From: Pseudomonas fluorescens
GTDB taxonomy: Bacteria; Pseudomonadota; Gammaproteobacteria; Pseudomonadales; Pseudomonadaceae
Direction: 5' to 3'
Assembly: GCF_005938625.1 (NCBI RefSeq)
Contig: NZ_VCNJ01000027.1
Span: forward strand, 1-40,470
Length of the DNA stretch: 40,470 nucleotides
Part shown: positions 1 through 8,038 of the stretch, one piece after another
Position numbering within the stretch: the stretch's first letter is position 1
Layout of the letters: every line of letters starts with the position of its first letter
Notes under the pieces: generated by a model
What the model was told of the DNA's origin: nothing
Seen by the model: the letters and a program-made list of their open reading frames with translations, nothing else
Databases searched by the model: none
Position numbers and translations under genes: made by a program

Positions 1-387
1 CGCACCGACAGCGCCCTTCATGCCCTTTACGCCAGAATCAATCTGCTGATGACCCTTGGCTTTCAGCTCGGCTTTGTTGGCCGTCTGCCCCATCGAGCGA
101 TAGGCTTTTTCCAGCCGGCCGACCTCGACCCCCTGCTTTTTCAAGCTGTCGAGGTTCGAGTTCAAACGGCTGAGTAATTTGGACGCACCGGCAGCGCCGG
201 TGTCGTGAGCCTTTTTCCATTCTTCACGCAGGCGGATGGTGTCGCCAATCGTGCGCTGCAGCACGCGCGCTTTGTTGCCTTCTGCCTCAAGGCGCTTGAT
301 GCGCCCGGTCACATCCTTGAACGCGGCGCCGACCGTGGAACTGACGGCACCGCCGATCACCAGCCCGAGGGCGAGTTTGTTTGCCAT
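1..387 (-). CDS. T: Tail tape-measure protein, N-terminal part (continues at the other window end)
   Basis: Encodes 129 residues beginning MANKLALGLVIGG, with a charged helical stretch of the kind that starts P2 gpT-like tape-measure proteins. These proteins set tail length and sit inside the tail tube. ATG at 387 is preceded by a GAGG ribosome site 8 bases upstream. The frame is open to base 1, so the gene is cut by the window edge. Its continuation is the frame ending at 38217. It lies just downstream of E and the E frameshift extension, where P2 places T. Joining base 1 directly to base 40470 shifts the frame; counting one of those two G residues once restores a continuous protein. Confidence 0.88.
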   Translation of the reverse strand, partial: MANKLALGLVIGGAVSSTVGAAFKDVTGRIKRLEAEGNKARVLQRTIGDTIRLREEWKKAHDTGAAGASKLLSRLNSNLDSLKKQGVEVGRLEKAYRSMGQTANKAELKAKGHQQIDSGVKGMKGAVGA

Positions 388-425
388 GTCGTGGCCCTCA
401 TGTGCCCAGCACTACCGATGGCGGC

Positions 426-545
426 TCAATCCGTGAGCCACCACACCATATCCGCGAACGGCATCGACTGGATCTCAGCGGCGGAAAATCCGGTTTCCGC
501 CGCCAGACGTTTCGCCGCCGACTTGATCACGCTGGGGTTAAAGCC
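426..545 (-). CDS. gpE frameshift extension (E')
   Basis: The E frame ends GAC GGG CTT TAA C. The frame entered by a +1 (equivalently -2) shift here stays open to TGA at 426-428 and encodes about 38 residues ending in MVWWLTD, a C-terminus I associate with P2 GpE-type extensions. There is no independent start codon with a ribosome site. CTT TAA C resembles the CTT TGA C site of prfB, where tRNA-Leu slips by +1 at a slow stop codon. Programmed frameshifting between the two chaperone forms is conserved in tailed phages, usually -1; Mu uses -2. The shift itself is inferred from this sequence. Confidence 0.72.
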   Translation of the reverse strand, partial: GFNPSVIKSAAKRLAAETGFSAAEIQSMPFADMVWWLTD

Positions 546-1137
546 CGTCGTCGTTGTCCATGCGAAAATAGCCGGCCTGCAAGCGGTTAAAATCCACCAG
601 CTTCAGCCCCTCCAGATCCGCGACAGGCGCACCGGACAACGCAGCAAACAACACCAGCTCGCGCTGCTCATCATCGCCACCCACTTCACGGTTAGCCGCC
701 CGCACGTCGCCCACGGTCGGCGAACGTAAGGCCAGCTTGTCGACGGTCACGCCGTTGATTTCACTCGGACACGACAGCGTTACCAGCACCTGATCGGTGG
801 TCAGCGACAACCACGCCGGCATCAAGGCCGAATAATCGGTTTTCGGTACCAGGTGCGAATACGCCGTCTGCACGCGGCGATAATCCGTCAGCTTGAGGCC
901 TTCCAGATCCTTCAGTCCGACTTCGGCGAGACCTGCGAACAGCATCAGTTCGCGCTGTTCATCATCACCGTTGGCAGCACGATCAGCCGCACGCACCTCA
1001 CGCACGGTCGGGTTACGCAGGTTCAACGTCTCGACGTCGACGCTATTGGCTTGGCTTGGGCGGGTCAGCGTTACAACAGCGCCGAGCGCACTGAGCGACA
1101 GCCAGGCCGGCAGGTTTTTAGCGATTACTTGAGTCAT
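538..1137 (-). CDS. E: Tail assembly chaperone gpE-like, internally duplicated
   Basis: 199 residues. The sequence contains two copies of one domain: roughly residues 10-96 and 108-194 both run PAWLSL ... SPTV/NPTV-REVRAA/GDVRAA ... GDDEQREL-LFA ... DLEGLKL-D-RLQ. Family members (gpE / Mu gp41-type tail chaperones) normally carry one such domain of about 90 residues, so this is a tandem duplication fused in frame. The chaperones bind the tape measure before tube polymerisation. It lies between the tube gene and the tape measure, the standard position. The ATG is preceded by AAGGAA. The 3' end carries the candidate frameshift site described separately. Confidence 0.82.
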   Translation of the reverse strand: MTQVIAKNLPAWLSLSALGAVVTLTRPSQANSVDVETLNLRNPTVREVRAADRAANGDDEQRELMLFAGLAEVGLKDLEGLKLTDYRRVQTAYSHLVPKTDYSALMPAWLSLTTDQVLVTLSCPSEINGVTVDKLALRSPTVGDVRAANREVGGDDEQRELVLFAALSGAPVADLEGLKLVDFNRLQAGYFRMDNDDGL

Positions 1138-1150
1138 CTGGATCTATTCC

Positions 1151-1654
1151 TTACATGCCGAGGGCTTGGCGCACTTCGAGCAGTTGGTCTTTGCCGTCGA
1201 TCACCTGAATGCCGGCGACCATGTCGATTTCGTACATCAGGCGCCCGTCAATTTCGAGCTTGTAGTACGTGACCGAAACGGCGTGTTTGATCTCGGCAGC
1301 ATCACCGGCTTTCCAGTCACCGAGATCGACCTCTTTGAGGCGACCGCGCAGGGTGGCAACGACCGCTGTCACCGCGCCCTTTTGGCCCTTGAAGGCACCT
1401 CGGAACGTGGCGTTGAACGCCGTGCCGTCAGCCAAGCCGAAGTACTTCAGCGACTCGCGGCGCACGCCTTTGGTGACAAACGAGGCTTCCATTTTTTCAA
1501 GCCCCTGATCCATATCGATGGGGCCAGCCATGCCGCCGCCACGATATTCGTCGGTCTTGGTGGTCAGCTTGGGCAGCGTCAGGCTCGGCACGTCGCCGGA
1601 AAAGTTCACGCCGTCGACGAACAGGTTGGTGTTGTACAAAGTCTGAGGAATCAT
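1151..1654 (-). CDS. FII: Contractile tail tube protein, P2 FII-type
   Basis: 167 residues starting MIPQTLYNTNLFVDGVNFSG, with the typical FII opening (a short N-terminal strand, then a phrase on parameters of the inner tube) and the C-terminal YYKLEIDGRLMYEIDM stretch. The protein polymerises into the inner tube through which DNA passes. It follows the sheath gene by 13 bases and precedes E, the P2 order FI-FII-E. The ribosome site is AAGGGGG upstream of ATG 1654. Full length for the family, nothing odd. Confidence 0.92.
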   Translation of the reverse strand: MIPQTLYNTNLFVDGVNFSGDVPSLTLPKLTTKTDEYRGGGMAGPIDMDQGLEKMEASFVTKGVRRESLKYFGLADGTAFNATFRGAFKGQKGAVTAVVATLRGRLKEVDLGDWKAGDAAEIKHAVSVTYYKLEIDGRLMYEIDMVAGIQVIDGKDQLLEVRQALGM

Positions 1655-1667
1655 TGGTTACGCCCCC

Positions 1668-2837
1668 TTAGGCTGCTTCAAGCACTTCGGTCATCCACTG
1701 ATCGGTGACTTCGAAAAGGAAATTCGGGTTTTCTGCCGGCGGCACGTCGGTGAAACGGATGCGCCAATACACCTTGCCCTGGGCGATCTGGCTGGCCGTG
1801 TTCAGTTCGGTGTCGGCGAACACTTCAAAGTTGATGATCGCGCCCTGGGCTTTGAGGTCGCGCAGGAATGCATCCAGACCGTTGGTGACATCGGCCACAT
1901 AGGTCTTGGTGATCGAGCGGTCGACCGCCCATTTGTGCCCGGCCTGCACCGCGTCCATGAGGATGAACAACGTGCGAACGCGGGTAACGAATGCCCACTT
2001 CGGATCGCTCGACAGCGTGCGGTTACCCCACAGGCGATAGCCGTCGTCGCGAATAATCGTGGTGATATTGGCGTTGTTGAGCAGGTTGGCTCGGCACGTC
2101 TCGTCGCCGTCCAGGTACTCGACCGCGCGGCCGGTACCGGTGATACCGGTCAATTCCTTGTTCGATGGCGAGGCCCAGAAACCGTATTCAGCATCCGTCC
2201 AGGCAAACAGGCCTGCTGCCCAAGCCGAGCCGGGCGCGTCGACGGTTTTGCTGGTGATGGTGTCCCAATACTTGACGCCCGGGTCGACCATGAACAGGTT
2301 GCGACTGCCGAAGTTATCGGCGTAGGCCATGGCGGCCTCATCAGTCGTGCCCGGGCCATCGATGATGCCGATGGCGCGCAGCTTCTGTGCCAAGCTGTCG
2401 AGCGCCGTGGCCACCGCCTGAGTCGCGGTATGACCCGGCGCGATCAACAGCCGCGGCTGAGCATTGAACAGGCTTTTACCATCGAGCAGCGCCTGTAGGC
2501 CGGTACGTTGACCCGACTCCAAAACACCGCCGATGATCGCCGAGGTTTGTAGCGCAGGGTCTTCCAGCTTGGCCACGCCGATGGCGACGATCACCGCCTT
2601 GGCTTTGACGTAGATCGCCTGACAGGCCTTGGTGATTGCCGAATCGGCGCCGAAGGCGGCAATGGCTTCGCGCTCGGTAGTGATCAACTTCAGCTCGCCC
2701 GCCTTGGCTGTACCGCCGCCGAGGACACCCGGGGTGAAGGTGTCACACAAACCAATAATCGACGACGACGGCAGCGAGATGGTGCGCGCGCCGGTCTCCA
2801 CCACCGTGGTCGTGATGCCGTGAAATAAACCACTCAT
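1668..2837 (-). CDS. FI: Contractile tail sheath protein, P2 FI-type
   Basis: 389 residues, the usual FI length. It contains the N-terminal FHGITTTVVETGARTI segment and the C-terminal handshake region with DAFLRDLKAQGAI and VYWRIRFTDVPPAENPNF typical of P2 sheaths. The product forms the outer contractile sheath. Its ATG is preceded by GGAG. A terminator-like hairpin and one copy of the dispersed 12-bp palindrome lie just upstream, so the sheath gene may begin its own transcription unit. Confidence 0.95.
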   Translation of the reverse strand: MSGLFHGITTTVVETGARTISLPSSSIIGLCDTFTPGVLGGGTAKAGELKLITTEREAIAAFGADSAITKACQAIYVKAKAVIVAIGVAKLEDPALQTSAIIGGVLESGQRTGLQALLDGKSLFNAQPRLLIAPGHTATQAVATALDSLAQKLRAIGIIDGPGTTDEAAMAYADNFGSRNLFMVDPGVKYWDTITSKTVDAPGSAWAAGLFAWTDAEYGFWASPSNKELTGITGTGRAVEYLDGDETCRANLLNNANITTIIRDDGYRLWGNRTLSSDPKWAFVTRVRTLFILMDAVQAGHKWAVDRSITKTYVADVTNGLDAFLRDLKAQGAIINFEVFADTELNTASQIAQGKVYWRIRFTDVPPAENPNFLFEVTDQWMTEVLEAA

Positions 2838-2855
2838 AAGGGTCAGTCTCCAGAA

Positions 2856-2882
2856 ACGAAAAAGCCCCGCATAAGCGAGGCT
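2856..2882 (-). terminator. Rho-independent terminator upstream of the sheath gene
   Basis: On the minus strand AGCCTCGC-TTAT-GCGGGGCT (one G-U pair) is followed by TTTTTCG. It sits between the fibre-assembly and sheath genes. Confidence 0.7.
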
Positions 2883-2896
2883 GTGAGGGTGTTCGT

Positions 2897-2908
2897 GTTA
2901 CGCGTAAC
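2897..2908. repeat. Dispersed 12-bp palindrome, GTTACGCGTAAC copy
   Basis: A perfect palindrome in the short gap between two terminators, between the fibre-assembly and sheath genes. It belongs to the GTKACSSGTMAC family that recurs at 17711, 20935, 24248, 25447, 25992, 26425, 26723, 27433, 27701, 31113 and 37136. Confidence 0.75.
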
Positions 2909-2910
2909 GG

Positions 2911-2941
2911 AAAAGAAAACGCCCCGTCAGTGCGGGGCGTT
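2911..2941 (-). terminator. Rho-independent terminator after the tail fibre assembly gene
   Basis: Nine-base arms AACGCCCCG / CGGGGCGTT with a six-base loop, followed on the minus strand by TTTTCTTTTCC. The hairpin overlaps the stop codon of the fibre-assembly gene. Confidence 0.8.
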
Positions 2942-3372
2942 TATTGGATCTGCTCTGCCAGCCAAGAAGGCGGCGGCGGACGATGATCAATCAGCGGGAA
3001 TTCTCCCGCCTCCGGCCAGTTGCGAAGTGCTCGGCGATAAGCCTGTAGCTCAGCGTATTGCGCCGTCGTCAGCGTGGTTTCTTGCGCTTCCTCCAGCTCA
3101 TCCCGGTGGCGCGAAACAACACCATCCGTAGCAGACAATTGAGCGTCCCGCCAAACGCGCTCATTTAATTGCAACACCTCATCACTGACCGGCGGCGGAT
3201 CAATCAGCCGCGGATAGCCATCATCACCACAAGAAATAACCTTGCCTGCCGCCTGCCCTCCCATCAGCTCGGCGTGCATCTCTGCAGAGATTCCAACAAC
3301 GTCATCCGGCATAGACGAATGAATAGATTCGTCATAGAACCCTTTGGTAGCTTTTGAATAGAACACGAGCAT
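2941..3372 (-). CDS. G: Tail fibre assembly chaperone
   Basis: 143 residues. The N-terminus (LVFYSKATKGFYD) and the C-terminal pattern of an ELxxYRRALRNWP segment followed by a proline-rich tail match the P2 gpG / lambda Tfa-type family (Caudo_TAP), which helps fibres fold and trimerise. It follows the fibre gene by 12 bases. Base composition is less GC-rich than in neighbouring genes, as is common in exchangeable host-range modules. Confidence 0.85.
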   Translation of the reverse strand: MLVFYSKATKGFYDESIHSSMPDDVVGISAEMHAELMGGQAAGKVISCGDDGYPRLIDPPPVSDEVLQLNERVWRDAQLSATDGVVSRHRDELEEAQETTLTTAQYAELQAYRRALRNWPEAGEFPLIDHRPPPPSWLAEQIQ

Positions 3373-3384
3373 CTCCCTAAGCCA

Positions 3385-5337
3385 TTATTGCCCGATTGCA
3401 ATCCACATCACGGAAACGGTAGTTGAGTAAGTCCCGCGCAATCCAAACTGCGTAAGTGAGTAAATAAAAGCGTTGTCAGAGATAATATTTACAGTGGGTT
3501 CAGCCCCAACATGCTGCGAAACAAGGCTATAAACCGCTTTAGTGAAAGCGATCGGGTATGTATTGATGATCGTCGTACCCGAGCTGCCAGCAGTCCCAAA
3601 ACCCCATTGAATAATCAGACCGCTAGGCATCTTTTGAAAGCCGCTGCCGGAAAGCGAAGCCAGCCCGGTGCCCCCGACAGATAGCCAACCCGCACCCCAG
3701 GCGATGAACTCTGCTGCAATACCGCTGCCAAGCACCACATTAGGCGAACCACTTGGATTGCCGTTAGGCCCAGACACATTGCCGTTTATGGACTTTACGG
3801 TACAGGCAGTGTTAGAACCGGCCTGTATGTAGAGCTTGCTCCCAGCAGGCAGCAAAGCCGCATCAGGCAATGTAAGGGTCATGACTGGAGCACTTGCGTA
3901 CACATACTTACCGACATCAGCAGCCGTCAACGTAGCGCTTGCCGAGTAGTTTACGTACCCGGCCAAACTACCCGCTGCACGCTGTACAAACTCAGTTGTT
4001 GCAAGTGCTTTGGAGCTATCGAACTGAGGCTGCGTTATCCAGTTTTGACCAGACATAAGGGCGGAGTATTTAAGAGACGCAGACCCGCCACGCAAGCGCC
4101 ATTCGCCCGTCACCTTAATAAAATATGCGTTATCCCCTGCCCCTAGAACGACCGGCACGACGAGGCCGCTTTGCGCAGTCAGCCCGTCACCGCCAGAAGC
4201 CAGAACAGTTACTGCCCCGCCGCCCCCAGCATTAACCACTTCAATCGTGGCCCCAAGCGGCACGCCCGCCGTTGGCGGCAACGTCACATTGATTGGCGTT
4301 ACAGAGGACGCACTAACCACACCGCCGATAATCGAGTTGGTCAGAACCGTGCTGACGCTGACCGAGGCCAAGCCTGAATATTCAACACCCATCCGCTTTG
4401 CAAATGCCGTTGTTCCCAACGAGCCACCACTGTCGAACTGAGCAGGCGTCGGGGCCGTTGGGTTGCCGACAAAGCTCGGAGAAAACAAACGGGCGAGGCC
4501 GTCGGTGATGTCCTTGAACGTCAGGGCTGTGACACCCACAACAATCGCGCCATCTGTCACCAACTGCCAGATTGTGTCGGCTTGAGTAGCACCCACCTCA
4601 ACCGCCAGCGTCATATTCGGCGTGACCTTGGCATTGCTGTCGGCATCCTTGGCCCGCGCCCAGGCACCGACCGCGACCACATATGGCCCGTTATCCTTCG
4701 CAACCGTCTGATTCTTCACCAACACCCGATCGCCGGCGCTCAGCGAAACACCATCCACCACCTGCAAACCGAGTAGAGCAATGTTGGCCGTCGTTGCGGC
4801 GCGCACAGATTGCTTAATGTCGAGCCTGCTCAACTCGTCCAGAAGACGCGAGTCAACATATTCGCGGGTAGCCAGTACCACCGCTGGGTCAATCTTGAGC
4901 GTGATATTTCCGGTGTTGCTGACCACAAAGTTCATGCGCACGACTTGCGTGCGGCCAGAGCCTTGCGACAGCAGCGGCTTGAAGCTTGGCGCGCAGTTGG
5001 CCACCGCCACCAGATCGCCGTCCGCATCGTAGAGGCCGATTTCGCGGAGCCACTTACCGCCCTCATCGGCGGGAATGATTTGCTCGGCGATGATCACCGC
5101 CGGGTTAACCGGGTCGATCTTCAGTTGGTTGAGCGGCTTGCGGCGCCACTCGTTGAGCAGCTTGGTTTGATCGGCCGACGGAATCGGATTAGGCGGATCC
5201 GCCAGCCCGTTCGGGTTGGCATCCCCCACGCCCATTTCGGTGAGCTTCCAAGGAATGCCAAGCGCGTCGGCATTCGCCTGCTTGGCCATCCCCACGTTCG
5301 TGAGGATCGCGAAAAACTGCGAGTTCGCATCAATCAT
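3385..5337 (-). CDS. H: Tail fibre, P2 gpH-type N-terminus with gp53-like tip
   Basis: 650 residues. Residues 1-160 (MIDANSQFFAILTNVGMAKQ onward, with GVGDANG-like and EWRRKPLNQL motifs) match the baseplate-attachment domain of P2-type fibres. The middle contains repeated segments ending in DSxxxLGTTAFAKR / DSSKALATTEFVQR. The last 90 residues (QKMPSGLIIQWGFG ... VSVMWIAIGQ) match a gp53-like receptor-binding tip. The 3' part is visibly richer in A+T than the 5' part, consistent with tip exchange. The start overlaps the end of gene I. It recognises the host surface; the receptor cannot be read from sequence. Confidence 0.92.
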   Translation of the reverse strand: MIDANSQFFAILTNVGMAKQANADALGIPWKLTEMGVGDANPNGLADPPNPIPSADQTKLLNEWRRKPLNQLKIDPVNPAVIIAEQIIPADEGGKWLREIGLYDADGDLVAVANCAPSFKPLLSQGSGRTQVVRMNFVVSNTGNITLKIDPAVVLATREYVDSRLLDELSRLDIKQSVRAATTANIALLGLQVVDGVSLSAGDRVLVKNQTVAKDNGPYVVAVGAWARAKDADSNAKVTPNMTLAVEVGATQADTIWQLVTDGAIVVGVTALTFKDITDGLARLFSPSFVGNPTAPTPAQFDSGGSLGTTAFAKRMGVEYSGLASVSVSTVLTNSIIGGVVSASSVTPINVTLPPTAGVPLGATIEVVNAGGGGAVTVLASGGDGLTAQSGLVVPVVLGAGDNAYFIKVTGEWRLRGGSASLKYSALMSGQNWITQPQFDSSKALATTEFVQRAAGSLAGYVNYSASATLTAADVGKYVYASAPVMTLTLPDAALLPAGSKLYIQAGSNTACTVKSINGNVSGPNGNPSGSPNVVLGSGIAAEFIAWGAGWLSVGGTGLASLSGSGFQKMPSGLIIQWGFGTAGSSGTTIINTYPIAFTKAVYSLVSQHVGAEPTVNIISDNAFIYSLTQFGLRGTYSTTVSVMWIAIGQ

Positions 5338-5938
5338 AATAAACGTCCAGGGTGTCTATGGTGTGTTCGCGGCCGACCACGCCAAAGCTGCCGGTGACCT
5401 CGATGTCACGCATGACGGGTGGGTAAACGTCGATCTCGTCGCCGTCGTAGAGGGATACGGCGATATCTAAGTTGCCTTGGGTTTCCAGGCTAATCGCCAG
5501 CCCGGTCAGTTGCCGGGTAACGGGCTTGGCGTCGTCAATCAGGCGCTCTAGCTCCTGATACATTTCCTCGGTGATACCGGTATCCAGCACCCCGACCTTC
5601 AGCGCGAAGGTGCCCGGCACACCCTCGGGCACCGTCTGGAACCACTCGACGATCTCAATCAGGTAGCCCAGCGGCTCGACCACGCGGCGCAGCGCGCCGA
5701 TGGTGCCCTTGTGTTTGTGAATGTAGAAAGACGCCTTGATGGCCGCGCGCTTGGTCGCCTCAGACCATCGGTAGTCCCAGCGATCGACCGACCACGCCCA
5801 CGCCAGATGCGGCAGCAGGTGCACCGGGCAGGTGTCGGGGTTGTAGAGGTCGCGCAGAGGGACAATCGTCTTTTCGAAAAACGCGGCCTCCATGGCCCGT
5901 TCCAGTTGCGTGCTGTTGAGCGGCAGTAGACTTTTCAT
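5330..5938 (-). CDS. I: Baseplate protein gpI
   Basis: 202 residues with the typical P2 gpI start (LPLNSTQLERAMEAAF) and the NPDTCPVHLLPHLAWAWSVDRWD motif. It belongs to the baseplate wedge together with J and W. It is 1 base from J and overlaps the fibre gene by 8 bases, an arrangement that suggests coupled translation. Confidence 0.95.
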   Translation of the reverse strand: MKSLLPLNSTQLERAMEAAFFEKTIVPLRDLYNPDTCPVHLLPHLAWAWSVDRWDYRWSEATKRAAIKASFYIHKHKGTIGALRRVVEPLGYLIEIVEWFQTVPEGVPGTFALKVGVLDTGITEEMYQELERLIDDAKPVTRQLTGLAISLETQGNLDIAVSLYDGDEIDVYPPVMRDIEVTGSFGVVGREHTIDTLDVYYD

Positions 5939-5939
5939 A

Positions 5940-6821
5940 TCAGCCCGCCAGCCTCACGCTGTAACGCGTACAGAACGCCGCTTGCGCCTTGGTCGGGGCC
6001 AAGTCCTGCCACCCGATCAACTCAACCCGGGCAACGCCGGCAACGTGCAACTGAGCGTCAACAGCCGAGCGTGCGACCTCGACGCCCAGCCGCTTGCGTG
6101 GATTGATCCAACTGGCCAATCGGCTTTTCGCTTCGGCCAAACTGGCATCCACTTCCGGGCCGGCGCCGGCCATGTGCAAGATGGCATCAATCTCGTAGCG
6201 GATCACCTGCGCGCTCTGCACAGTCACCCGATCACCAACCGGCCGCACGTCATCGTCATTCAGCGCAGCGGCTACGGTGGCCAGCAGCTCCGGCGGCGCT
6301 TCACCCTCCCCATCAAACCCCAGCACCGTTACCGTAACGTAGCAAGGCGCCGGGCTTTCAGCCGTGGCATCTGCCACCAACCCCGAGGCATTACGCGCGT
6401 GCAGGATGTAGCTGTTACGCGGGCCGGCCGTGGTCAAGCCCTCATAGGCCAACTGGATGCGCTCGCGAAACGGGTCGTCGTCTTCCATGACCTTGGGCAC
6501 CGGCGGCACTGCCAGCAGATCCTCGGCCTGAATGACCAGGCGCTGCAGATTGACGTTGGCCCCCAAGTGATCGAGGTCGCCGCGAATGGCGTGCGCCAGC
6601 AATAGCGCCTTGCCGGCGTCATTGACCCGGGCGCGGTTGCTGACCTTGTTGTAAGCCCCAACCTCAAGCACTTTGACCACGGGATCGCTTTCCAGCGCGG
6701 CCGTCCAGTTGCCACCCATGTACCCACGAAAGACGCCTAAACCGTCCTGATAAACCTCTTCGAAGTCCAGAGGCTCCAGCACGGTCGGCGCCGGCAGCGA
6801 CGACAGATCAACGGTACTCAT
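5940..6821 (-). CDS. J: Baseplate assembly protein gpJ
   Basis: 293 residues. It contains the FEEVYQDGLGVFRGYMG N-terminus and the YNKVSNRARVNDAGKALLLAHA and FRERIQLAYEGLTTAGP segments of P2 gpJ (baseplate_J family). It is the structural wedge component linking the hub to the fibres. Its ATG overlaps the gpW stop (ATGA). Confidence 0.95.
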   Translation of the reverse strand: MSTVDLSSLPAPTVLEPLDFEEVYQDGLGVFRGYMGGNWTAALESDPVVKVLEVGAYNKVSNRARVNDAGKALLLAHAIRGDLDHLGANVNLQRLVIQAEDLLAVPPVPKVMEDDDPFRERIQLAYEGLTTAGPRNSYILHARNASGLVADATAESPAPCYVTVTVLGFDGEGEAPPELLATVAAALNDDDVRPVGDRVTVQSAQVIRYEIDAILHMAGAGPEVDASLAEAKSRLASWINPRKRLGVEVARSAVDAQLHVAGVARVELIGWQDLAPTKAQAAFCTRYSVRLAG

Positions 6822-7144
6822 ACAGCCACCTCCAACGTGACGCCGTCGCCCAGGTACTTCCCGACGATTTGCAGATTGATTTGCCCGCCAATGACGGAAA
6901 CGACCCGCACCTGATCCAACTTCAAACGCGGCTCCCAGCGCTCCAGAGCGCGGGCAACCTCAGCCTGTACGGCGCTTTTCCAGCCCTCGTTAACGGGCAA
7001 ATCGACAAACCGACGCAGCTTGCTGCCGTACTCCATGCGGTGCCGGCGACTGCCCAGGGGCGTGCTCAAGATGTCGGCAATGGATTGCCGTAGATGCTCG
7101 ATGCCGGATATGGGTAGGCCGGTCTGGCGATCCATTCCGATCAT
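6818..7144 (-). CDS. W: Baseplate wedge protein gpW (T4 gp25-like)
   Basis: 108 residues. MIGMDRQTGLPISGIEHLRQSI followed by LSTPLGSRRHRMEYGS is diagnostic for the gp25/W family. I chose ATG 7144 because AAGGAG stands 8 bases upstream; a GTG at 7153 would add three residues. It forms the central wedge of the contractile baseplate with J. Confidence 0.93.
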   Translation of the reverse strand: MIGMDRQTGLPISGIEHLRQSIADILSTPLGSRRHRMEYGSKLRRFVDLPVNEGWKSAVQAEVARALERWEPRLKLDQVRVVSVIGGQINLQIVGKYLGDGVTLEVAV

Positions 7145-7149
7145 CGATG

Positions 7150-7398
7150 TCACTCCTTGAACGGCTCGTATTCTTCGCTGGCTTTCAGGAACTTGACCGC
7201 CTCGATGTCGGAGGCCGGCACCACGACCGTCGCCTTCTCCACCGGATAGGAACGGTCAGTACCGGGCACGATCACCAGTCGCGACGTGTAGATCTTGTCG
7301 CGGAATTTCAAGGACTCCGGCGATGAGTAAGTTGAGGATGACAATGCCGGTTCCGAGGACGTTTGCGCATCGGTTGAGGTCATATCGATCTTGGCCAT
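7150..7398 (-). CDS. Small unknown protein between baseplate genes V and W
   Basis: 82 residues starting MAKIDMTSTDAQ, with a low-complexity Ser/Thr-rich N-terminus (residues 8-28) and a folded-looking remainder ending DIEAVKFLKASEEYEPFKE. I do not recognise it. The start at 7398 has GGAG upstream. P2 has no gene at this position. A terminator-like hairpin precedes it, and its stop is next to the W ribosome site, which fits expression with the tail genes. Confidence 0.7.
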   Translation of the reverse strand: MAKIDMTSTDAQTSSEPALSSSTYSSPESLKFRDKIYTSRLVIVPGTDRSYPVEKATVVVPASDIEAVKFLKASEEYEPFKE

Positions 7399-7415
7399 GT
7401 GGTTCTCCAGGCATG

Positions 7416-7438
7416 AAAAAGCCCGCACTTGGCGGGCT
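7416..7438 (-). terminator. Terminator-like hairpin between V and the 82-residue gene
   Basis: Minus strand AGCCCGC-CAAGT-GCGGGCT followed by TTTTTC; seven-base perfect arms. Confidence 0.7.
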
Positions 7439-7453
7439 GGATGAATGTTTGGG

Positions 7454-8038
7454 TTAATGCTTGTGGTGATTGTCGCTGTTGCCGACGGCCATGATGTTGC
7501 CAGCGCCGTCGATGTTGCCCGTTACGGATAACGCGCCGTCGATATTGACAGGCCCTTTGATATTCACGGTCGCTTCAAGATCAATCGTTCCCGACTTCAC
7601 CGTTACCGCGTTATCCGTAACGACGACGTCCGTGCCGCCGACCTTGATCGCCACCGTGCCACTCGGCAGGGTGATGGTGTAAGACTTGGCCTGCCAGTCG
7701 TAGACCAGCGAGCCGCCATCATCAAAACGCCAGACCTCGACATGGTCGCGATTATCTGGCGGCGGCCCGGCATTGCCATACAAGCCCGGGACAAACGTGC
7801 CTTGTGACACGTCACCGCTGGGACTGATCAAACTGCCCTGCTCGCCCAAAGACGGCGCCCGCCAGTGCCTGGCCTTGCCGGCGGCGATGCTGTGCCACCG
7901 CACCCAGGCGCTGACCCATTCACTGCCATCCGACACGCGACATGCCGGCGGCGAAGCGGACAGATCCACCGCGACCACGTAGCAAGCCTTTACCGCCCCC
8001 GCGATCATGCGGTCATGCTGGGCGCTTGCGTAACTCAC
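7454..8038 (-). CDS. V: Baseplate spike protein gpV
   Basis: 194 residues. The N-terminal OB-like region contains WVRWHSIAAGKARHWRAPSLGEQG and SPSGD, followed by a beta-helical repeat region (VTVKSGTIDLEATVNIKGPVNIDGALSVTGNIDG). It ends in NSDNHHKH, a histidine-rich tip like those that hold metal in gpV spikes. It punctures the outer membrane. The GTG start overlaps the stop of the upstream gene (GTGA). Two oppositely oriented copies of GTTACGGATAAC (7521-7532, 7610-7621) lie in the coding sequence. Confidence 0.93.
   Translation of the reverse strand: MSYASAQHDRMIAGAVKACYVVAVDLSASPPACRVSDGSEWVSAWVRWHSIAAGKARHWRAPSLGEQGSLISPSGDVSQGTFVPGLYGNAGPPPDNRDHVEVWRFDDGGSLVYDWQAKSYTITLPSGTVAIKVGGTDVVVTDNAVTVKSGTIDLEATVNIKGPVNIDGALSVTGNIDGAGNIMAVGNSDNHHKH

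Noticed and set aside
7521..7621. Inverted pair GTTACGGATAAC / GTTATCCGTAAC as a regulatory element
   Set aside because: Both encode V-T-(D/G)-N repeats of the gpV beta-helix, so protein sequence may explain them; kept only as relaxed members of the palindrome family.
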